Shown here in pieces: positions 16,497 through 21,605 of a stretch of DNA of 21,605 nt. Under the pieces are notes generated by a model. It was not told the DNA's origin. It did no database searches and saw nothing but the letters and a program-made list of their open reading frames with translations. Made by a program: the position numbers and the translations under genes. Numbering within the stretch: the first letter of the stretch is position 1; each line of letters begins with the position of its first letter. Location: assembly GCA_030833265.1 (NCBI GenBank), contig JAURHO010000010.1, forward strand, positions 1 to 21,605. Reading direction: 5' to 3'. The DNA comes from Crocinitomicaceae bacterium (GTDB lineage: Bacteria > Bacteroidota > Bacteroidia > Flavobacteriales_D > Crocinitomicaceae).

Positions 16497-17411
16497 TTAA
16501 AGTTGGAAGGTAGAAAGAGAAACGAATTCTTGCATTCTTGCTTGAAGTTCTGGGTGCGTCACTTCTTTGAGTCTTTGTGTGCCGAATTTTTCTACACAGA
16601 AAGATGCCAGAGCGGAACCCGCAATGATGGCGCGTTTCATGTTGTCAAAATCGATGCGGTCTGCGGCTGCTAAGTAACCCATAAAACCTCCTGCAAAGGT
16701 GTCGCCAGCGCCAGTTGGATCAAATACTTCTTCTAGCGGCAAAGCTGGTGCATAAAACATATTGGACTCATGGAAAAGTAAAGCACCGTGCTCCCCTTTC
16801 TTGATGATAAGAATGGAAGGCCCCATTTCACGGATAATGTTGGCCGCTTTTCTGAGCGAATAAACGCCAGAAAGTTGTCGGGCCTCTTCGTCATTGATGA
16901 TCAAGACATCGATGTGCTTGAGTGTTTCTTTCAGACTATCTAAAGCGATATCCATCCAGAAATTCATGGTGTCCATAGCGATGAGCTGTGGTCTTTGTTG
17001 CATTTGCTGAATGACTGAAAGTTGCACATCTGGACTTAAGTTGCCAAGCATCAAGAATGGTGCATTTTGTGCTTGAGCAGGAACAACAGGTTTGAAGTCT
17101 GCTAATACATTGAGTTCAGTAACGAGTGTATCTCTTGAGTTGAGGTCGTTGTGGTAGCGCCCAGACCAGAAAAATGTTTTTTCGCCGTGCTTGATTTCGA
17201 CACCACTGATGTCCACTCCTTTTGATTCAAGTTCTGCTAAAACTTCTTGTGGAAAATCTTCTCCAACGACAGAAATCAAGCTTTGCTGCTTGACAAAGAA
17301 AGAAGAAGCCAAGGCAATGTAGGTGCCTGCTCCACCAACGATTTTGTCTGTCTTTCCGAAAGGGGTTTCTATGGCGTCAAAAGCCACACTACCAACTGTT
17401 GCTAATTTCAT
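16497..17411 (-). CDS. PfkB-family carbohydrate/nucleoside kinase
   Basis: The 304-residue protein is a ribokinase-fold ATP-dependent kinase. GGAGTYIA (26-33) is the N-terminal substrate-binding glycine motif. NDEEARQLSG (173-182) is the NxxE Mg/phosphate motif, KKGEHGALL (204-212) lies in the nucleotide site, and DPTGAGDTFAGGF (231-243) is PfkB signature 2 with Asp237 as catalytic base. The substrate cannot be fixed from sequence: adenosine, ribose, fructose-type sugars or a modified nucleoside are all possible. It heads the operon pfkB, DUF349, membrane protein, and has its own TATCTTTG box upstream. The xerC-like gene lies 51 nt upstream on the same strand. Confidence 0.88.
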   Translation of the reverse strand: MKLATVGSVAFDAIETPFGKTDKIVGGAGTYIALASSFFVKQQSLISVVGEDFPQEVLAELESKGVDISGVEIKHGEKTFFWSGRYHNDLNSRDTLVTELNVLADFKPVVPAQAQNAPFLMLGNLSPDVQLSVIQQMQQRPQLIAMDTMNFWMDIALDSLKETLKHIDVLIINDEEARQLSGVYSLRKAANIIREMGPSILIIKKGEHGALLFHESNMFYAPALPLEEVFDPTGAGDTFAGGFMGYLAAADRIDFDNMKRAIIAGSALASFCVEKFGTQRLKEVTHPELQARMQEFVSLSTFQL

Positions 17412-17427
17412 AAGTATAATTGAGCCG

Positions 17428-17435
17428 CAAAGATA
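17428..17435 (-). promoter_or_regulatory. -7 promoter box of the pfkB operon
   Basis: The minus strand reads TATCTTTG, an exact TAnnTTTG match, 16 nt before the ATG at 17411. This predicts a transcription start near 17423 and a short leader of about 12 nt. A -33 TTG at a normal distance is not seen; the nearest is only 8 nt upstream. Confidence 0.5.
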
Positions 17436-17462
17436 GGTAAATTCAACGCTTTACACGTTAAA

Positions 17463-18341
17463 TTATCGTGTTTTCACTGCCCTTGGATGCGCAGTTTGAT
17501 AAGCTTGCTTCAATTGAGCAAAAGAGTTGTGTGTGTAAACCTGCGTGGCAGATAAATTTGCGTGTCCCAAAAGGTCTTTCAAAGTTTCCAGTCCCGCACC
17601 ATTATTGAGCATGTGAGTGGCAAATGTGTGCCTCAAGACATGAGGGCTTTGCTTTTCTACGGAACTAATTGTACGCAAGAAAGTCGAAACCAAGCGATAA
17701 ACCAATTGCGGGTAGAGCGCTTGATTATTTTCTCTGACCAATAAATTGGGATGATCTAATTTGAGAAGGTGTTTGGCGCTCAAGTACTTTTCAATAAGTT
17801 GTGCTAATTCAACAGCAATTGGGATTACCCGCTCTTTGTTGCGCTTTCCGAGCACTTTGATTGACTGACTCGAAATGGCATTTTCTTTTAATTGAATGAG
17901 TTCGGAAAGTCGAATGCCTGTTTGGTAAAACAATTCAATGATCAATTGATTTCTGATGCCTTCAAAATCTGAAGCAAACAACGGCTGCATTTTTTCTGTT
18001 TGCAATTCCTGTTCCTTGACAAAAACTGGTAGACGTTTCTCGCTTTTGGGGCCCTGTACCCTACTCATTGGCGTGGCCGAAATAAGCCCTTCCTTTTGCA
18101 ACCATTTGAAAAAAGTACGCAGCGCGGCCAACTTTCTATTTACACTGCGATTTGAAATGCCTGAATCCAGAAGCTGAACCATCCAGGATCGAATGGTTGC
18201 TGGGTTTTGCTCTTGCCAATCCGAAAGCGCTACACACTGATTATAGGCGCTAAACTGCGCTAAGTCCTGCAGGTAAGCCATGCAGGTATGAGCAGAATAA
18301 CGCTTTTCTTGGCGGAGATAGGTTTCGAATTTTTGGAGCAT
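17463..18341 (-). CDS. xerC: Tyrosine recombinase, XerC-like
   Basis: This 292-residue site-specific recombinase probably resolves chromosome dimers at dif with a second Xer protein at the divisome. The N-terminal SAM-like core-binding domain is at about 1-85 (FETYLRQEKRYSAHT). The catalytic domain at about 105-285 has the complete set: Arg144 (TGIRLSELIQL), a hairpin lysine in GKRNKERVIP (165-174), His234 and Arg237 (HVLRHTFATHML), His260 (LLGHANLSATQ) and nucleophile Tyr269 (VYTH). Length and the lack of extra domains fit XerC/XerD and not a phage integrase. The position directly after rpsU is the usual place of xerC in Bacteroidota as I recall it; whether it is C or D is inferred from that. 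Its start codon follows directly on the rpsU terminator, with no room for a ribosome-binding leader outside the hairpin. Confidence 0.88.
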   Translation of the reverse strand: MLQKFETYLRQEKRYSAHTCMAYLQDLAQFSAYNQCVALSDWQEQNPATIRSWMVQLLDSGISNRSVNRKLAALRTFFKWLQKEGLISATPMSRVQGPKSEKRLPVFVKEQELQTEKMQPLFASDFEGIRNQLIIELFYQTGIRLSELIQLKENAISSQSIKVLGKRNKERVIPIAVELAQLIEKYLSAKHLLKLDHPNLLVRENNQALYPQLVYRLVSTFLRTISSVEKQSPHVLRHTFATHMLNNGAGLETLKDLLGHANLSATQVYTHNSFAQLKQAYQTAHPRAVKTR

Positions 18342-18366
18342 AAAAAAAGGAGCTAAAAGCTCCTTT
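18342..18366 (-). terminator. Intrinsic terminator after rpsU, abutting the xerC start
   Basis: A perfect 9-bp inverted repeat, AAAGGAGCT (18346-18354) with AGCTCCTTT (18358-18366), has a 3-nt loop. In the minus-strand transcript it is followed at once by a run of seven U (18348-18342), three of which belong to the stem. The next base pair starts the xerC ATG (18341-18339). It lies 27 nt past the rpsU stop. Confidence 0.8.
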
Positions 18367-18392
18367 CGATATACGTGAGAATCAACAATTTG

Positions 18393-18584
18393 TTACAATT
18401 GCTGACTTTGCATTCTTTGCTTGTAAGCAGCGCGGATCACTTGCTGACGGCGAGTAATTGACGGCTTTTCAAATTCCTTACGGCTACGTAGTTGTTTCAT
18501 CACATTGGTTTTTTCGTACTTCTTTTTGTACTTCTTCAATGCTCTTTCGATGTTTTCGCCTTCTTTAATTGGAATGATCAACAT
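18393..18584 (-). CDS. rpsU: 30S ribosomal protein S21
   Basis: This 63-residue basic protein of the small ribosomal subunit sits near the 3' end of 16S rRNA and assists initiation. MLIIPIKEGENIERALKKYK begins as in S21 and is followed by a run of Lys/Arg through QQVIRAAYKQR; the length is normal for Bacteroidota S21. The open frame extends upstream to 18638, but ATG 18584 gives the family N-terminus, and the promoter lies between the two candidate starts. A strong promoter precedes it and a strong terminator follows. It therefore seems to be an independently expressed gene between the acyl-CoA dehydrogenase and xerC. Confidence 0.95.
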   Translation of the reverse strand: MLIIPIKEGENIERALKKYKKKYEKTNVMKQLRSRKEFEKPSITRRQQVIRAAYKQRMQSQQL

Positions 18585-18616
18585 ATGCTTAGTTCTCTTT
18601 TTAAAAGTTTGGGTCG

Positions 18617-18647
18617 CAAAGATACGACAGAAAATCAATTCTACAAA
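18617..18647 (-). promoter_or_regulatory. rpsU promoter (TTTG, 19 nt, TATCTTTG)
   Basis: On the minus strand TTTG (18647-18644) is followed by 19 nt and TATCTTTG (18624-18617). This is the most complete match to the Bacteroidota -33/-7 promoter in the window. The predicted transcription start is near 18612, giving a leader of about 28 nt. The -33 element sits 3 bp after the stop codon of the upstream acyl-CoA dehydrogenase gene. Confidence 0.7.
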
Positions 18648-18649
18648 GT

Positions 18650-19789
18650 TTATTTTAAAATTTCTCGGGCAATTACTAATTTTTGAATTTCAGAGGTTCC
18701 CTCGCCTATGGTCATGAGTTTTGAATCTCGTAGAAATTTCTCTGCTGGATACTCTTTTGTATAACCATAGCCACCCATAATTTGCACGGCTTCATTGCCA
18801 CATTTAACAGCAACTTCAGAGGCAAAATATTTGGCAAAAGCACCTTCCCTAGTTACGGCTTGTTTCGTGTCTTTTTTATGTGCAGCTTGGAAAGTTAAGA
18901 GTTCTGCCGCCTCAATTTGAGTAGCCATGTCAGCTAATTTGAAACCGATTGCTTGAAAGTTCGCAATAGGTTGTCCAAACTGCTCGCGTTCTTTGGCGTA
19001 TTTAACGCTTGCTTCAAAAGCGCCCCTTGCAATGCCACAGCTCAAAGATGCAATGGAAATGCGGCCACCATCTAAAATTTGCATGGCTTGCTTGAATCCC
19101 ATGCCGACTTCGCCAATTACATTTTCTTTAGGGATGCGGACGTTGTCAAAAATCAGTTCTGCCGTTTCACTTGCTCTGACACCTAGTTTGTCTTTGATTT
19201 TTACAGCTGAAAAACCTGGTGTGCCTTTTTCAATGATAAAAGCTGTAATGCCGTTGCTATCTAGTAATTCACCCGTTCTAATTAAGACTACTGCTACGTC
19301 ACCGGAAAGGCCGTGAGTAATCCAGTTTTTAGTGCCGTTTAATACCCAGAAATCGCCGTCTTGAACAGCAGTTGCTTTCATGCGCATGGCATCAGAACCT
19401 GTGTTGGCTTCTGTAAGGCCCCAAGCGCCGATCCACTCACCTGAAGCTAATTTTGGCAAGTACTTTTGCTTTTGGGCTTCAGAACCATGGTAGTAGATAT
19501 GGCCAGTACACAATGAATTATGTGCTGCCACGCTAAGGCCAATGCCGCCACACACTTTTCCAAGTTCCATTAGAACCGTTGCGTATTCTGCATAAGAAAG
19601 GCCCGAACCGCCATATTGCTCAGGGACAAAAATGCCTAATAGGCCAAGTTCGCCCATTTTTTTCATGACGTCAACAGGGAATTCTTCGAGTTCATCCCAT
19701 TTCTTATAATGTGGTCTGATTTCTTTTTCAGCGAAGTCGCGCACCATGTGTGCCAACATTTGCTGTTGTTCGTTTAGTTGAATACTCAT
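18650..19789 (-). CDS. Acyl-CoA dehydrogenase (short/branched-chain type)
   Basis: This 379-residue FAD enzyme oxidises acyl-CoA to 2-enoyl-CoA in fatty-acid or branched-chain amino-acid breakdown and passes electrons to electron-transfer flavoprotein. It shows the three-domain layout: an N-terminal helical domain; a beta domain with WGLTEANTGSD (123-133) and NGTKNWITHG (151-160) at the flavin; and a C-terminal helical domain with EREQFGQPI (267-275), MGGYGYTKEYP (338-348) and GEGTSEIQ (362-369), where Glu363 is the catalytic base. Length and motifs match butyryl/short-chain or isovaleryl/2-methylbutyryl relatives; the substrate cannot be settled by eye. The start at ATG 19789 gives the usual N-terminus (LNEQQQML). 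The upstream leader is unusual in lacking G for 59 nt. Confidence 0.95.
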   Translation of the reverse strand: MSIQLNEQQQMLAHMVRDFAEKEIRPHYKKWDELEEFPVDVMKKMGELGLLGIFVPEQYGGSGLSYAEYATVLMELGKVCGGIGLSVAAHNSLCTGHIYYHGSEAQKQKYLPKLASGEWIGAWGLTEANTGSDAMRMKATAVQDGDFWVLNGTKNWITHGLSGDVAVVLIRTGELLDSNGITAFIIEKGTPGFSAVKIKDKLGVRASETAELIFDNVRIPKENVIGEVGMGFKQAMQILDGGRISIASLSCGIARGAFEASVKYAKEREQFGQPIANFQAIGFKLADMATQIEAAELLTFQAAHKKDTKQAVTREGAFAKYFASEVAVKCGNEAVQIMGGYGYTKEYPAEKFLRDSKLMTIGEGTSEIQKLVIAREILK

Positions 19790-19848
19790 TTTGTTGATTG
19801 ATGATTAGATTGATGAATGTTGATTGGGTTGTGTTGATTTTGTTGAAT
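19790..19848 (-). promoter_or_regulatory. G-free, CA-rich 5' leader with degenerate ATCAA repeats
   Basis: Immediately before the acyl-CoA dehydrogenase ATG, 59 consecutive bases of the sense strand contain no G. They are made of A, C and T with repeated ATCAAC/ATCAAT units (complement: TTGAT at several irregular spacings). There is no Shine-Dalgarno sequence. The rest of the intergenic region (19849-19917) is AT-rich, and I found no TAnnTTTG box or clear apt terminator in it. Confidence 0.5.
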
Positions 19849-19917
19849 CGTTTATTAAAAAACTGAGTGCTTTTTATGAACTTTATTTACTTGATTCTTG
19901 AAAGCAAATTGCACTTT

Positions 19918-20448
19918 TTAATAATGAACTAAAGCATAACTATCGTCACTGAAATTTTGTAATACTTTATCGCCTCCTAGAAAATCAAGCGCCACCAAAA
20001 AGCTAAAAGCTGCTACGGTTGCTCCTGCTTGTTCAATGAGCGTGGCTGCTGCAGCTGCAGAACCACCAGTGGCAAGAAGGTCGTCGTGGATAAGCACCCT
20101 TTGACCAGGCTCAACAGCGTCAGCATGCATTTCAATAACAGCCGATCCATATTCTAGTTCATAAGCGTGTTTGATTTTTTCATAAGGCAATTTCCCTTCT
20201 TTGCGAATCAAAATGAAGGGCAAACCGAGCCTCATGGCTAAAGGATAACCAAAAAGGAAACCACGACTCTCAATGCCTGCAATAGCATTAAGCCCTTTAT
20301 CTTGGTAGTAAGCTGTCAAATGATCAAGCACCGCATTCGATACTTTTGGATCGAGCATGATGGTTGAAATATCTTTGAAAAGAATACCTGGTTTTGGAAA
20401 ATCAGGAACGTCTCTGATGACGGCTTTGAGTTGTTGTTCGATTGTCAT
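19918..20448 (-). CDS. apt: Adenine phosphoribosyltransferase
   Basis: This 176-residue cytosolic purine-salvage enzyme makes AMP and pyrophosphate from adenine and PRPP. It is a type I phosphoribosyltransferase. DFPKPGILFKDIS (16-28) is the hood region typical of Apt, and GIESRGFLFG (58-67) the adenine/PPi loop. RKEGKLPYE (82-90) is the flexible catalytic loop. VLIHDDLLATGGSA (118-131) is the PRPP-binding motif, with the two acidic residues D122 and D123. The length is that of Apt, shorter than xanthine or orotate enzymes. It begins one base after the stop of the ComEA-like gene, but a promoter box overlaps that junction, so it can be read from either transcript. Confidence 0.97.
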   Translation of the reverse strand: MTIEQQLKAVIRDVPDFPKPGILFKDISTIMLDPKVSNAVLDHLTAYYQDKGLNAIAGIESRGFLFGYPLAMRLGLPFILIRKEGKLPYEKIKHAYELEYGSAVIEMHADAVEPGQRVLIHDDLLATGGSAAAAATLIEQAGATVAAFSFLVALDFLGGDKVLQNFSDDSYALVHY

Positions 20449-20449
20449 G

Positions 20450-21379
20450 TCACAAAGATAAGTAAGGCTTTAGTTTTACAAAAGTTTGCTCATCAATTAA
20501 TACAGATAGTTTAATTTGTTCAATGTCAGTAAAAACTCCTCGCTGCTGCCTTATTTTGATAATAGAGTTAGCTTGGTTCCAGTTTAAATAAGGGTGCTGC
20601 TTGAGTCGATCTATCGATACTGAATTAAGTGAAATTCCTTCGGGTTTGGAGCTCAACTGAATGTACTTTGAAATTTTTTCGAGTAATTCAGGGTTCAAGC
20701 CTTTGATTTCATTGAGTTGTTCTAGTGTTAAATAGCCCCCAAGTCGGTCGCGGTACTGCACAATTTTTTGCGCGGTGTAACTCCCGATTCCAGGCAAAGC
20801 CACTAATTGCTCAATACTCGCGGTATTTAAATCTAGTTTGACAACTTGAGATTGAATTTCAATCGTTTGGGGGTTTGAATTATCTTTCCAATTGCCTGTT
20901 TTTTGAGAGGCACCTGTTTTTGTAATTTGAATTTCATTTGTATTTGGTTGAAATTTACTTTTCGACGAAACATCGAAAATCAAGGAATCTTGAATTAGAG
21001 ACAATATTGACGGATCCAGCACCCTAATTTGTTGCATTTGACGCAGGGAATGAAGCCCATATTTTTCTCGGTACTTGATTAAAGAAGCTGCTTGTTTTGA
21101 ACTGAGGCCCAAGCGCTGCCAATCTTGAATTGTCAGATCTGCTGGTCTACACCTTTTCCAAAGCTTTATCCGTTTTTTACGGTAGCGCTGCACTGCCTTT
21201 TTGCTTTGATGAAACTCTTTTTCCGAAGTAATGAATTGCAAAGCGTAAGTTATTTTTGGCGGATTCAAGAGCATGTAAACCCTTGGTGTAAAAATGATGA
21301 GCGCACAGATTACTAACCATAAGGTTGTTCCGCGTTCAAGACGTTTTGAAATTTTGAGAAAAGGCTGTTTTTGTTTCAT
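20450..21379 (-). CDS. ComEA-like membrane-anchored helix-hairpin-helix protein
   Basis: The 309-residue protein has a basic N-terminus (KQKQPFLKISKRLERG), one membrane helix (about 18-38) and a long outside part, so it should be an N-in anchor with periplasmic DNA-binding domains, as in ComEA of natural transformation. The best helix-hairpin-helix repeat is at 182-243 (LDLNTASIEQLVALPGIGSY, then AQKIVQYRDRLGGYLTLEQL). A degenerate copy precedes it (80-136, SSKQAASLIKYREKYG...LRQMQQI) and another follows (250-307, LNSVSIDRLKQHPYLNWNQA, then SIIKIRQQRGVF). That gives three modules where ComEA usually has one unit, and a low-complexity linker (137-178) lies between the first two. The frame extends to a TTG at 21388, but ATG 21379 is more likely. 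It lies 25 nt after a permease gene and directly before apt. A DNA-uptake role is inferred. Confidence 0.82.
   Translation of the reverse strand: MKQKQPFLKISKRLERGTTLWLVICALIIFTPRVYMLLNPPKITYALQFITSEKEFHQSKKAVQRYRKKRIKLWKRCRPADLTIQDWQRLGLSSKQAASLIKYREKYGLHSLRQMQQIRVLDPSILSLIQDSLIFDVSSKSKFQPNTNEIQITKTGASQKTGNWKDNSNPQTIEIQSQVVKLDLNTASIEQLVALPGIGSYTAQKIVQYRDRLGGYLTLEQLNEIKGLNPELLEKISKYIQLSSKPEGISLNSVSIDRLKQHPYLNWNQANSIIKIRQQRGVFTDIEQIKLSVLIDEQTFVKLKPYLSL
20453..20482 (-). promoter_or_regulatory. apt promoter overlapping the end of the upstream gene, leaderless
   Basis: On the minus strand TTTG (20482-20479) is followed by 18 nt and TATCTTTG (20460-20453), then four bases (TGAC) and the ATG at 20448. 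The -7 box is built from the last codons of the ComEA-like gene (TTA TCT TTG), and the first three of the four bases are that gene's stop codon. Confidence 0.55.
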
Positions 21380-21404
21380 CGAAAGCAAACGCTCTCGGTG
21401 CAGA

Positions 21405-21605
21405 CTAATTGGATTGCGTTGCTTTTTTTCTAGCCTCGATTAAGTAAAATACCGGAATGCCAAGCAGCACGATAAACAGACCTAAACCAGCATTTCTGAA
21501 GTCATAAATCAATAAATCGATACAAATTGCAGACGTGATCAGGATATAAAGTGCCGGAATAAACGGATAGCCCCACGCTTTGTAAGGACGCTCAGTGTCT
21601 GGCTC
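21405..21605 (-). CDS. Amino-acid permease (APC family), C-terminal part only
   Basis: The last 66 codons of a membrane transporter enter from the right edge and end with TAG at 21407-21405. The visible part starts with RPYKAWGYPFIP, the conserved loop before the last two helices of APC-superfamily amino-acid permeases. Two hydrophobic helices follow (about ALYILITSAICIDLLIY and LGLFIVLLGIPVFYLI), then a short basic tail (EARKKATQSN). Substrate and N-terminus are not visible. It is on the same strand as, and 25 nt before, the ComEA-like gene, so the two are probably co-transcribed. Confidence 0.85.
   Translation of the reverse strand, partial: EPDTERPYKAWGYPFIPALYILITSAICIDLLIYDFRNAGLGLFIVLLGIPVFYLIEARKKATQSN

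Noticed and set aside
17463..18341. The tyrosine recombinase as an integrase of a mobile element
   Set aside because: Length, domain content and position after rpsU match the chromosomal XerC type, and no attachment-site repeats, tRNA or cargo genes are seen.
19858..19917. AGTGC/GCACT inverted repeat after apt as terminator
   Set aside because: The stem is 5 bp with a loop of more than 40 nt, so it is likely a chance pairing in AT-rich sequence.
1..21605. CRISPR arrays, tRNA/rRNA genes, insertion sequences, toxin-antitoxin or defence genes
   Set aside because: No spaced direct repeats, cloverleaf-like sequences, transposase motifs or defence-type domains were recognised by eye on either strand. 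A tRNAscan or profile search would be decisive.

Overview
The window looks like chromosomal DNA of a member of the Bacteroidota, most likely an aquatic Flavobacteriales or Crocinitomicaceae-type bacterium. Four things support this. The outer-membrane receptor (3049-6801) has the CarboxypepD_reg-plus-plug layout typical of the phylum. The metalloprotease (10267-12465) ends in a type A type IX secretion sorting domain. Good Shine-Dalgarno sequences are largely absent. Many genes are preceded by the Bacteroidota promoter box TAnnTTTG. I cannot name the species. Coding density is very high, and the longest stretch without a gene is about 140 bp.

Layout from left to right. 1-6801 (minus) is a two-gene operon: a 1250-residue TonB-dependent receptor followed, 19 nt later, by a secreted protein of more than 1000 residues that runs off the left edge. 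6942-8406 holds a phosphopantetheinyl transferase (plus) converging on nadC (minus). 8461-10266 is uvrC (plus), whose stop codon touches that of a secreted M43-type metalloprotease (minus, 10267-12465). 12578-13099 is a hotdog acyl-CoA thioesterase (plus), converging on a GT9 glycosyltransferase (minus, 13102-14109). 14129-17411 (minus) is a run of pfkB-family kinase, a DUF349 repeat protein and a small membrane protein. 17463-19789 (minus) holds a XerC-like recombinase, ribosomal protein S21 and an acyl-CoA dehydrogenase. 19918-21605 (minus) holds apt, a ComEA-like triple helix-hairpin-helix protein, and the last 66 residues of an amino-acid permease.

Most genes are housekeeping: NAD synthesis, excision repair, purine salvage, chromosome dimer resolution, translation and acyl-CoA metabolism. 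I found no mobile element, CRISPR array, phage gene, tRNA or rRNA, and no clear sign of a new defence or biosynthetic system. The accessory-looking part is the receptor/secreted-protein operon and the secreted protease.

The most interesting signals are in gene expression. Four genes (nadC, uvrC, the thioesterase and apt) have a perfect TAnnTTTG box exactly four bases before the start codon, and the GT9 gene has a one-mismatch version at the same spacing. This predicts a class of leaderless mRNAs. The protease's intrinsic terminator is embedded, antisense, in the last codons of uvrC. The terminator after rpsU runs directly into the start codon of the recombinase gene. The acyl-CoA dehydrogenase mRNA would have a 59-nt leader containing no G.
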